A stretch of DNA of 64,000 nucleotides from Aquincola agrisoli. GTDB lineage: Bacteria > Pseudomonadota > Gammaproteobacteria > Burkholderiales > Burkholderiaceae_C. Shown here in pieces: positions 15,563 through 23,473 of the stretch. Within the stretch, counting starts at the first letter, position 1. Each line of letters begins with the position of its first letter. The stretch lies in the NCBI RefSeq assembly GCF_036621135.1, contig NZ_JAZIBG010000049.1, positions 62,001 through 126,000 of the forward strand, in the 5' to 3' direction. A model generated the notes under the pieces. The model was not told where the DNA came from, ran no database searches, and saw only the letters and a program-made list of their open reading frames with translations. The position numbers and the translations under genes were made by a program.

Positions 15563-18337
15563 TCAGAGGCCGGCCAGCAGCCGCTGCACTTCGGGTTGCT
15601 GCCCGAACCGGTCGCCCAGCGCGGCGAGCGCCTGCAACTCGGCGCGGGCGGGCTCGCGGTGGCCGGCCCGCACCAGCAGCTTCGCCAGGCCCAGGCGCAG
15701 CGCGGCATCGCCGGGTGCCAGCGCCAGCGCCTCCTTCTGGACGGCGATCGCCTCGTCGAACTGCCGCTCGCCGGCCAGCGAGAAGGCGAGGGTGTCCAGC
15801 AGCGCCGGCGTGCCGGGCTGCAGCGCGACCGCCTTGCGCGCATGTGCCACGGCGCCCGGCCGGCCCTGGCGGGCGGTCACCCAGGCGAGGTTGTTCCATG
15901 CGCCCGCATGGCCGGGCTGGCGCTGCACGGCCCGCGTGAAGTGCGCGGCCGCCGCAGGCAGGTCGTCGCGGGCGAGGGCGGCATCGCCGAGGTGCAGCGC
16001 GAAGGCCGCATCGTCCGGATGCCGCGCCTGCCACGCGTGCGCCAGCGCTTCGGCGTCCTTCGGCCGCCGCGCTTCGAGCAGCGCCGCGTGCAGGCGCACC
16101 GCCGCTTCGGCGCGGTCGAAGCGCTCGAGCAGGCCACGGTAGAGGGCGGCGGCGCCGGCCGCGTCGCTGCGCGCGGCCTGGATATCGGCTTCCCACAAGA
16201 AGCCGGACAGATCCTGCGGCCGCTGGCGCTGCACCGTGCGCGCGACGTCGAGCGCCTGGGCGTAGCGCTTCTCCCGCAGTTCCAGGCCCATCAGCATCTG
16301 CTGGGCGGGCAGGAAATCCGGCGCAATCTCCAGGGCGTTGCGCAGATGCCGGGCGGCCGTGCCCGCCTGCCCACGCGACAGGTTCACCGCGGCCAGGCGC
16401 AGGTGCGGCTGGGGCGTCTGCGGCGCGAGGCTCGCCAGCTTGCCGAACGTGGCGGCCGCCTGCTCGGTGTCTCCGGCGGCCATCTGCGCGCGGCCCAGCG
16501 CGTCGAGCAGTTCCTCGCTGTCGGCCACGGCGCCCACGGCCTGCTGCGCGGCGTCCAGCGCGAGGGTGTGCTCCTGGCGGGCTAGGTGGTGCTCGACGAG
16601 GCGCAGCCGTGCCTGCACGTCGCCCGGATGGCGCCTCACCGCTTCGAGCAGCGGGGCGGCGACCTGCGCCGGCGGCGCGCCCGTGCGCTCGCGCAGCGCC
16701 GAGAGGCCGAGCAGCGCCTGCACGCTGCCGGGATCGGCGGCCAGCACCGTGTCGAACCGCGACAGCGCCTGGTCCGCCCGGCCTTCGGCCATGTCGAGCG
16801 CGGCGAGCCGGCTCACGGCCGGCATGTAGGCGGCGTCGATAGCCAGCGCCCGCTCGAACGACGCGCGTGCGCCCGCCGCGTCGCGCTGACGCAGCAGCAC
16901 GGTGCCGCGCAGGTAGGCGCCGTCGGGCCGGTCGGGCTGCTTCGCCTCGAGCCGGCCGATGGCGTCCAGCGCGCGCGCGACCTGGCCTGCCCGCAGGTGC
17001 GCGGCGATCAGCGCCATGTCGGCCAGCGTGCCGTCGTCGCCGGCGGCCACCGAACGCAGCTGCCCGAGCGCCGCGTCCGAAGGGTCCTTCTCCCATTGCA
17101 GCCAGGCCAGCGCCGTACGGGTGCGCGTGCTGCCGGGGTCGGCCGCCAGGGCCTGCCGGAACGCCGCCTCCGCCTTCTCGGGCGCGCCGGCCTGCAGGTG
17201 CGCCTCGCCGGCGAGCGACAGCGAAGCGCTGCCCGGCTGCGCGGCCGCGAGCAGCGGGGACAAGGTCGCCAGCGCCTTCTCAGGCTGCCCGGACCGCAGG
17301 TACGTCTGCGCGAGCAGCTGCCGGGCCAGCACCAGGTCCGGCGCGCGCTGCAGTGCCTTGGTCAGCGATCGCTCGGCGGCCAGCAACTGGCGGTTGCCGA
17401 GCTCGATCGCGCCGGCCAGCTGCAGCGCGGACGGGCTGTCTGGCGCGGCCTTCAGCACCTCGCGCACCCGCTCGTAGGCCCCGGCCTTGTCGCCGGCCTG
17501 GAAGGCCCGCTGCGCGTCGAAGAACGTCGCGGTCGTGCGCTGCCCCGGCAGCTTGCGCAAGGCGTCGGCCTCGGCGGCTGCGGCGGCGAGATCCCCGAGG
17601 GCCAGCAGCAGGCCGGCCAGCGCCGCCTGCGCCTGCACATGGCCGGGCCGGATCGCCAGCGCACGGCGGTAGGCCTCGGCGGCGGCCGCCAGTTCGCCCT
17701 GGCCGTGCCACTGCAGGTCGCCCTGCTGGCGCCACACGTCGGCGTCGTCCGGCGCACTGCGCGTGAGCCGTTCCACGATCGCCAGCGCCTCGCCGTGGCG
17801 CGGTCCGCCGGCCAGCAGACGGGCCTGGACAAGCTGGGCGGGCACCGAGGCGGGGTCGGCCGCGAGCGCCTCGCCGATCGTGGCCTGCGCCTGGTCGGGG
17901 CGGCCGGCGGCGCGGTAGGCGGTGGCCACCAGGGCCTTCAGCGCGGCCGTCGCCGCGGCCTCCGGCAAGGCCGTGCCGGCATGCTCGCGGATCACTTCCT
18001 TCCACTTACCCTCGGCCAGCTGGGCCTGGGCCAGCAGTGGCACCGCCTGTGCCGCCGGGTGGCCGAGGTCGATCGCGCGGCGCAGCTGCGCGCCGGCAGC
18101 CACCGCGTCGCCGATCTCCAGGGAGGCCCGCCCGAGGAGAAAACGGGCCTCGGCATCGTCGGGCTGCTGCTGCAGCGCGTTCTTCAGCTGGATGACGGCC
18201 GCCCCTGGCTCGTGCGCCGCGAGGTAGGCGCGCGCCGAAGCGATCAGCGCCTGCGGCGCGGGATCGCGGGTGCAGGCCGCCAGCCAGACGGCCGATGCGA
18301 TCGCCGCGGCCAGCAAGGGACGGGAAACAGAGGCCAC
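15563..18337 (-). CDS. prsT: PEP-CTERM system TPR-repeat lipoprotein PrsT
   Basis: A 924-residue lipoprotein (signal peptide, lipobox LAAC with Cys22) made almost wholly of tetratricopeptide repeats from about residue 30 to the end, with typical units such as DAEARFLLGRASLEIGD and AGAWNNLAWVTARQGR. Length, N-terminal lipobox and the opening ARAYLAAHEPGAAVIQLKNA match the family found with exosortase A (TIGR02917). It is expected to sit in the envelope and take part in polysaccharide export or PEP-CTERM protein handling; its exact role is unknown. It is separated from the main exosortase locus by about 14 kb. Confidence 0.88.
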   Translation of the reverse strand: MASVSRPLLAAAIASAVWLAACTRDPAPQALIASARAYLAAHEPGAAVIQLKNALQQQPDDAEARFLLGRASLEIGDAVAAGAQLRRAIDLGHPAAQAVPLLAQAQLAEGKWKEVIREHAGTALPEAAATAALKALVATAYRAAGRPDQAQATIGEALAADPASVPAQLVQARLLAGGPRHGEALAIVERLTRSAPDDADVWRQQGDLQWHGQGELAAAAEAYRRALAIRPGHVQAQAALAGLLLALGDLAAAAAEADALRKLPGQRTTATFFDAQRAFQAGDKAGAYERVREVLKAAPDSPSALQLAGAIELGNRQLLAAERSLTKALQRAPDLVLARQLLAQTYLRSGQPEKALATLSPLLAAAQPGSASLSLAGEAHLQAGAPEKAEAAFRQALAADPGSTRTRTALAWLQWEKDPSDAALGQLRSVAAGDDGTLADMALIAAHLRAGQVARALDAIGRLEAKQPDRPDGAYLRGTVLLRQRDAAGARASFERALAIDAAYMPAVSRLAALDMAEGRADQALSRFDTVLAADPGSVQALLGLSALRERTGAPPAQVAAPLLEAVRRHPGDVQARLRLVEHHLARQEHTLALDAAQQAVGAVADSEELLDALGRAQMAAGDTEQAAATFGKLASLAPQTPQPHLRLAAVNLSRGQAGTAARHLRNALEIAPDFLPAQQMLMGLELREKRYAQALDVARTVQRQRPQDLSGFLWEADIQAARSDAAGAAALYRGLLERFDRAEAAVRLHAALLEARRPKDAEALAHAWQARHPDDAAFALHLGDAALARDDLPAAAAHFTRAVQRQPGHAGAWNNLAWVTARQGRPGAVAHARKAVALQPGTPALLDTLAFSLAGERQFDEAIAVQKEALALAPGDAALRLGLAKLLVRAGHREPARAELQALAALGDRFGQQPEVQRLLAGL

Positions 18338-18395
18338 CTACACCACCCACTCTGTCGGATTGCCGAGCGCGGATGGTACGCAGCCCCCGAGACGT

Positions 18396-19388
18396 TCAAC
18401 GCGGCGCCTGCAGCCAGTGCACGCTGAAGTGCTGGCGCTCGTCGCACCACACCGGGCCCGGCTCGAAGCCCGCCTGCCGTGCGAGCCGCCGGAAGCCGTC
18501 GACTGTGAACTTGTGCGAGTTCTCGGTGTGCAGCGTCTCGCCCTCCGCGAGCACGAACGGTTCGCCGGCCAGGCGGACGGTTTGCGCGCGGCGGCTGACG
18601 AGGTGCATCTCGATGCGCTGCAGCCGCGGCTCGTAGAACGCGTAGTGCGCGAACTGCGCCGGGTCGAAGTCGGTGCCCAGTTCGTGGTTGGCGCGCACGA
18701 GCAGGTTGCGGTTGAAGGCGGCGGTGACGCCGGCGGCGTCGTTGTACGCGGCGTGCAGCACCGAGGGGTCCTTCACCAGGTCGACGCCCACGAGCAGCCC
18801 CCCGCCGCGCAGGAGCATGGCCGCCTGGCGCAGGAAGGTGAGCGCCTCGCCGTGCGCGAAGTTGCCGATCGACGAGCCCGGGAAGAAGCCAACCCGCCGC
18901 GCACCGGCGGGGCCGGCCGGCGCCGGCAGCGTGAACGGCTTCGTGAAGTCGGCGGCCAGCGGCTGCACGGCCAGGCCGGGGTGGTCGCGCTGCAGTGCCC
19001 GGGCGGCTGCATGCAGGTGCTCGGCGGAGATGTCGATCGGCACGAAGCGGCGCGGGCGGTCCAGCGCCGACAGCAGCAGCCGGATCTTCGTCGCGGAGCC
19101 GGCGCCGAACTCGACGACGTCGGCCTGCGGGCCGATCAGCGCCGCCATCTCGCCCGCGTGGCGGCCGAGCAGTGCCAGCTCGGTGCGCGTCGGGTAGTAC
19201 TCCGGCAGCTCGCAGATGCGGTCGAACAGCGCCGAGCCGGCGGCGTCGTAGAAGAACTTCGGGGCGATGCGGTGCGGCCGCTCGGCCAGCGCGAGCCGCA
19301 TCGCACGGTGGAAGTCGCACGCCGGCGCGTCCGCGGCCGTGGCCGGCGGGGTGGTCGACAGACAGGGATCCAGGTCTACATAGGCCAT
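18396..19388 (-). CDS. egtD: L-histidine N(alpha)-methyltransferase EgtD
   Basis: EgtD trimethylates histidine to hercynine with S-adenosylmethionine, the first step of ergothioneine synthesis. The 330-residue protein shows the family start KFFYDAAGSALFDRICELPE, the tyrosine motif EYYPTRTE at 63-70, the SAM-binding VVEFGAGSATK at 91-101, and near the end GEPFVLAEGETLHTENSHK with the catalytic-site glutamate. GAAGGAG precedes the ATG at good spacing. It follows egtB by 10 bp in the same direction, forming an egtB-egtD pair. No egtC or egtE is seen nearby; egtE is often elsewhere in proteobacteria. Confidence 0.95.
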   Translation of the reverse strand: MAYVDLDPCLSTTPPATAADAPACDFHRAMRLALAERPHRIAPKFFYDAAGSALFDRICELPEYYPTRTELALLGRHAGEMAALIGPQADVVEFGAGSATKIRLLLSALDRPRRFVPIDISAEHLHAAARALQRDHPGLAVQPLAADFTKPFTLPAPAGPAGARRVGFFPGSSIGNFAHGEALTFLRQAAMLLRGGGLLVGVDLVKDPSVLHAAYNDAAGVTAAFNRNLLVRANHELGTDFDPAQFAHYAFYEPRLQRIEMHLVSRRAQTVRLAGEPFVLAEGETLHTENSHKFTVDGFRRLARQAGFEPGPVWCDERQHFSVHWLQAPR

Positions 19389-19398
19389 CGGTACTCCT

Positions 19399-20727
19399 TC
19401 ATCCGAGGTCTCGGGCGAGCCGCAGCCCGCTGAACTGCCAGCGCGCGGCCGGCGGAAAGAAGTTGCGGTAGCTCAGGCGGGCGTGGCCCGGCGGCGTGGC
19501 ACAGCTCGCGCCGCGCAGCACGAGCTGGCCGACCATGAACTTGCCGTTGTATTCGCTGGCCGCACCGCCCAGCGGCCGGAAGCCGGGATAGGGATCGTAG
19601 GCGGAACGTGTCCACTCCCAGACCTCGTGCAAGCCCTCGAACGCGCCGGCGTCCCCGGCCGCGCCGGGCGCGCGCGGATGCGGGTGCAGGTCGCCGCCGC
19701 CGGTGCGGCGCAGCACGGCGCCGGCATGGCGCATCGCATGCTCCCACTCGAACTCGGTCGGCAGGCGTGCCCCGGCCCAGGCCGCGTAGGCCGCCGCTTC
19801 GTAGAAGCTCAGGTGGCACACCGGCTCGGCGGGCTGCAGCGGCTGCAGGCCGAACAGCGTGAAGACCTGGGGCTGGGCGGTCTCCACCTCGTGCCAGCCC
19901 GGCGGTGCGAGCCAGCCCGCCGTTTGCGCGGCCGCCCAGCCGTCGGACAGCCACCAGCGTGGATCGCGGTAGCCCCCGTCCCGAACAAACTGGAGGTACT
20001 CGCCGCAGCTCACCGGCCGGCTCGCCAGTTCGAACGGGTGCAGCAGCACGGCATGGCGGGGGCCCTCGTTGTCGAAGGCGAAGCCATCGTGCACGGGATG
20101 GCCGATGTCGGCGCGTGCGCCGTCGAAGGCCAGCCAGCGCAGGGCGGAGGCCTGCGGGGCCGCCGGCCGCGCCGCAGCAGGCGGCGCCGGCAGGTAGGCC
20201 GGGTGCAGCGGGTTGGCCGACAGCAGGTGCTTCAGGTCGGTGAGCATCAGCTCCTGGTGCTGCTGTTCGTGGTGCAGCCCCAGCTCGACCGCCTGCAGCG
20301 CGCCGGGCCCCGCGTGCGGCAGGAAGGCGAGCATGGCCTCGTCGACCGCCTGGCGGTAGCGCAGCACCTCGGCCTGCGTGGGCCGGGTCAGCAGGCCGCG
20401 CTGGGGGCGCGGGTGCCGCGGTCCGAGGGCTTCGTAGTAGGAATTGAAGAGGTACCCATAACGCGGGTCGACGGGGCGGTAGCCGGGCGCGTCGGGCTGC
20501 AGCACCAGGGTCTCGAAGAACCAGGTGGTGTGGGCCAGGTGCCACTTGGTCGGGCTGGCGTCCGGCATCGACTGCACGCACTGGTCTTCGGGCGACAGCG
20601 GCTCGGCCAGCGCAAGGGAATGGCGACGCACGGCGGCGTAGCGGCGCGCCAGCTCGGCGGCCGCAGGTACAGCGGCGGCCGTGGCGCCCAGGGCGGCAGG
20701 GTTTTCAGGGTGGGGCGGCGTCGGCAC
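19399..20727 (-). CDS. egtB: Ergothioneine biosynthesis sulfoxide synthase EgtB
   Basis: EgtB is a non-haem iron enzyme that joins hercynine to a thiol (gamma-glutamylcysteine or cysteine) by oxidative C-S bond formation. The N-terminal DinB-like domain holds the iron ligands: KWHLAHTTWFFE near residue 61 and HHEQQHQE (HX3HXE) at about 152-159. The C-terminal formylglycine-generating-enzyme-like domain includes CHLSFYEAAAYAAWAGARLP and the final GQLVLRGASCATP. There is no ATG at the 5' end. GTG at 20727 is chosen because GGAGA precedes it by six bases; a TTG at 20766 would add 13 residues. Transcribed just upstream of egtD. Confidence 0.92.
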   Translation of the reverse strand: MPTPPHPENPAALGATAAAVPAAAELARRYAAVRRHSLALAEPLSPEDQCVQSMPDASPTKWHLAHTTWFFETLVLQPDAPGYRPVDPRYGYLFNSYYEALGPRHPRPQRGLLTRPTQAEVLRYRQAVDEAMLAFLPHAGPGALQAVELGLHHEQQHQELMLTDLKHLLSANPLHPAYLPAPPAAARPAAPQASALRWLAFDGARADIGHPVHDGFAFDNEGPRHAVLLHPFELASRPVSCGEYLQFVRDGGYRDPRWWLSDGWAAAQTAGWLAPPGWHEVETAQPQVFTLFGLQPLQPAEPVCHLSFYEAAAYAAWAGARLPTEFEWEHAMRHAGAVLRRTGGGDLHPHPRAPGAAGDAGAFEGLHEVWEWTRSAYDPYPGFRPLGGAASEYNGKFMVGQLVLRGASCATPPGHARLSYRNFFPPAARWQFSGLRLARDLG

Positions 20728-20788
20728 GGCGGTCTCCACGGTGGGGGGGTGGGCGGAACGAGGCAACGCGCATGCCCAGGGCCGGCGG

Positions 20789-21748
20789 TCAGGCGGGCGG
20801 CGAGAACTTGCCCGCCTCGTCGCAGGTGCGCAGCCGCGCGGCCAGCGCGTCGATGAACACGCGGGTCTTGGCCGGCATCAGTCGCCGGCCGGGAAACACG
20901 GCCCACGCGGTGCTGGCGGGCAGGCACCAGTCGGGCAGCACGCGAACCAGTGCGCCGCGGCGCACCGCGTCCTCGGCCATGAAGTCGCCGATGGCGGTGA
21001 TGCCGGCGCCCGCGCAGGCCAGGCGCATCAGCAGGTCGGGCAGGTTGGCGACGGTGCGCCGCTGCGGCACGCCCTGCCATTGCTGCTGGCTGCCGTCGGC
21101 GGCGGTGCGGGTCAGCGCCCACGGCATCGGTTCGCCCGCCCGGGAGAGGATCAGCAGCCCGTCCAGCGACGACAGCACCTCGGGCGACTGCGGATCGCCG
21201 TGGGCGCTCAGGTACGAGGGCGCCGCGTACAGGCCCGTGCTGAAGACCGCGAGCTGCCGCGCGGCGAGCTGGCTGTCGTCGGACAGCTCGCCCATGCGCA
21301 CGGCGAGGTCGAAGCTCTCGCCGATGAGGTCGACGCGGCGCGGCGAGAGGTCGAGCTGCAGGGTGATCGCGCGGTGCCGCTGGATGAACTCGCCCAGCAT
21401 CTCGGCCATCACCACGTTGGCGAAGTCCGCCGGCATCGACACCCGCAGCGTCCCGCTGGGCAGGGCCTGGCGGTGCAGGGCCAGCGCCAGCGTGCCGTCG
21501 ACCTCTTCGGCGATGGCACGCGCGTGGTCGAGCACGCCCTGGCCGAACTCGGTGATCACCAGCTTGCGCGTCGTGCGCTGCAGCAGCCGCTCGCCGAGCC
21601 GGCGCTCCAGCTCGGCGATGCGGCGGGAGACGGTCGACTTCGGCAGGCGCACGCGTTCGGCCGCGCGGCTGAAGCTGCCGCTGTCGGCCACCCGAGCGAA
21701 CAGCAACAGGTCGTCGGCGTGCAGGCTCGGGCTGATTGTTGCGCTCAT
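20789..21748 (-). CDS. LysR family transcriptional regulator (azoreductase neighbour)
   Basis: A 319-residue LysR regulator: N-terminal helix-turn-helix (residues 12-60, DSGSFSRAAERVRLPKSTVS) with the usual dimerisation helix, then the effector domain beginning at TLRVSMPADFANVVM. It resembles the large group of repressor-like LysR proteins divergent to redox enzymes. It is transcribed away from the azoreductase gene, sharing a 106-bp spacer, so it most likely controls that gene. The inducer is unknown; quinone-like or other electrophilic compounds are plausible but not shown by the sequence. Confidence 0.88.
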   Translation of the reverse strand: MSATISPSLHADDLLLFARVADSGSFSRAAERVRLPKSTVSRRIAELERRLGERLLQRTTRKLVITEFGQGVLDHARAIAEEVDGTLALALHRQALPSGTLRVSMPADFANVVMAEMLGEFIQRHRAITLQLDLSPRRVDLIGESFDLAVRMGELSDDSQLAARQLAVFSTGLYAAPSYLSAHGDPQSPEVLSSLDGLLILSRAGEPMPWALTRTAADGSQQQWQGVPQRRTVANLPDLLMRLACAGAGITAIGDFMAEDAVRRGALVRVLPDWCLPASTAWAVFPGRRLMPAKTRVFIDALAARLRTCDEAGKFSPPA

Positions 21749-21854
21749 GGAACGATGTTATCCGGATGGACCTCTAGTGGTACGGCATTCGGGCCAATAC
21801 ATTGACTGCACCCCCACGCACTTTGCGGCAACCTCTTACCCCCGGAGCCTCTCC

Positions 21855-22469
21855 ATGAACATCCTGCAAGTCAATTCCAGCGCCCGCCAGGCCGCCCACT
21901 CCTCGAAGCTGGCCGCCGAACTCGTCGACCGTGTCGCGGCCGCGAACGGCGGCGCCCGCGTCGTGCTGCGCGACCTGACCACGCAGCCCCACCCGGTGCT
22001 GGACGAAGCCGCGCTGGGCGCCCTGTTCACCCCCGCCGAGCAGCGCAGCGCCGAGCAGGCCGCTCGCGTGGCGCTGGACGACACCCTGATCGCCGAGATC
22101 CAGGCCGCCGACGTGGTGGTGCTGGGCGTGCCGATGTACAACTTCGCGATTCCCGCGCAGCTGAAGAACTGGATCGACGCCATCGCCCGCGCCCGCGTGA
22201 CCTTCCAGTACACGGCCAACGGCCCCGAAGGCCTGCTGAAGAACAAGAAGGTCTACGTCGTGCTGACCCGCGGTGGCGTCTACCGCGACCAGCCTTCCGA
22301 CACCCAGGTGCCGTACCTGCGCACGGTGCTGGCCTTCCTGGGCATGACCGACGTCAGCTTCATCTACGCGGAAGGCATCGCGATGGGCCCCGAGGCCGAG
22401 GCCGCCGCGCTGGCGGCCGCCCGCTCGCAGATCGCCGGCCTGCTCGAAGACACGGCGGTCGCGGCCTGA
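21855..22469 (+). CDS. azoR: FMN-dependent NADH-azoreductase
   Basis: The 204-residue protein has the flavodoxin-like AzoR pattern: an N-terminal phosphate-binding loop (VNSSARQAAHSSKLAAELV), the flavin-contacting GVPMYNFAIPAQLKNWIDAI stretch, and VLTRGGVYRD in the third flavin loop. AzoR enzymes reduce azo compounds and quinones with NADH, protecting against electrophiles. The chosen ATG at 21855 gives the normal MNILQVNSSA start; longer in-frame readings are antisense to the LysR gene. It is followed after 37 bp by a pirin-family gene in the same direction, a common pairing. Confidence 0.92.
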   Translation: MNILQVNSSARQAAHSSKLAAELVDRVAAANGGARVVLRDLTTQPHPVLDEAALGALFTPAEQRSAEQAARVALDDTLIAEIQAADVVVLGVPMYNFAIPAQLKNWIDAIARARVTFQYTANGPEGLLKNKKVYVVLTRGGVYRDQPSDTQVPYLRTVLAFLGMTDVSFIYAEGIAMGPEAEAAALAAARSQIAGLLEDTAVAA

Positions 22470-22506
22470 GACCGCCCGCACCCCACCCCCACCAGGAGTT
22501 CCTGCC

Positions 22507-23391
22507 ATGACCTCAGCCCTTCTCGACCGGGACGACCGCACGCACGACGTCGCGCACGCGCGCACGGTGGAGCGGCTGGTCGCCGGCACCCCGACCAGCG
22601 ACGGCGCCGGCGTCAAGCTGACCCGTGTGCTGACGCAGCCGCTGCAGCGCCGGCTCGATCCCTACCTGATGCTCGACGCGTTCGGCACCGACGACCCCGA
22701 CGACTACATCGCCGGGTTTCCCGATCACCCGCATCGCGGCTTCGAGACGGTGACCTACATGATCGCCGGCCGCCTGCGCCACCGTGACAGCGCCGGCCAC
22801 GAAGGCTTGCTGGGCGACGGTGGCGTGCAGTGGATGACGGCCGGCCGCGGCGTGATCCATAGCGAGCTGCCGGAGCAGCAGGACGGGCGCATGGAAGGGT
22901 TCCAGCTGTGGCTGAACCTGCCGGCCAAGGACAAGCTGCGCGACCCGGCGTACCGTGACATCCCGAGCGCGGAGATCCCCGAGTTCGAGCGCGGCGGCGT
23001 CCGGGCGCGCGTGATCGCCGGCGAAAGCCACGGCGTGCGCGGCGCGGTGCAGCGCAGCGACACGCTGCCGCTTTACCTCGACCTGCACCTCGCGCCCGGC
23101 GCCACCTTCGCGCAACGCCTGCCGAGCGAGCACAACGCGTTTGTCTACGTGTACCGCGGCAGCCTGCGCATCGGCGCCACGGCCGTGCCGGTGCAGCGGA
23201 TGGCGATCCTCGCGAACACGCCCGGCAGCGACGGCGTGGTGCTGCAGGCGGGCGACGAGGCGACGCGCGCGCTGCTGATCGCCGGCCGGCCCCTCAACGA
23301 GCCGATCGCCCAGTACGGCCCGTTCGTCATGAACAGCAACGACGAGATCTTCCAGGCGGTGGAAGACTTCCGCGCCGGCCGCCTGGCCTGA
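22507..23391 (+). CDS. Pirin family protein
   Basis: A 294-residue bicupin. The N-terminal cupin carries the metal-ligand motif FPDHPHRGFETVTYM (His74, His76) and VIHSELPEQ, matching the HxH...HxE set of pirins, several of which act as quercetinases. The C-terminal pirin domain ends near PIAQYGPFVMNSNDEI, a stretch strongly kept in the family. AGGAG precedes the ATG. The azoR-pirin order under a divergent LysR suggests a joint response to quinones or flavonoids. The substrate is not known. Confidence 0.92.
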   Translation: MTSALLDRDDRTHDVAHARTVERLVAGTPTSDGAGVKLTRVLTQPLQRRLDPYLMLDAFGTDDPDDYIAGFPDHPHRGFETVTYMIAGRLRHRDSAGHEGLLGDGGVQWMTAGRGVIHSELPEQQDGRMEGFQLWLNLPAKDKLRDPAYRDIPSAEIPEFERGGVRARVIAGESHGVRGAVQRSDTLPLYLDLHLAPGATFAQRLPSEHNAFVYVYRGSLRIGATAVPVQRMAILANTPGSDGVVLQAGDEATRALLIAGRPLNEPIAQYGPFVMNSNDEIFQAVEDFRAGRLA

Positions 23392-23415
23392 GCCCTGCAT
23401 CGCGCCCGTGGCGTG

Positions 23416-23433
23416 CAACGCCGCGCGGCGTTG
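23416..23433. repeat. 18-bp perfect palindrome between the pirin and phospholipase D genes
   Basis: CAACGCCGC followed directly by GCGGCGTTG forms an uninterrupted 18-bp palindrome in the 82-bp spacer. It could be an operator for the downstream lipoprotein gene or, as RNA, a terminator hairpin, though no T-run follows. Confidence 0.35.
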
Positions 23434-23473
23434 TCCGACACGGGCTTGCGCCGGACCGGGCGAGCATTGCCAC

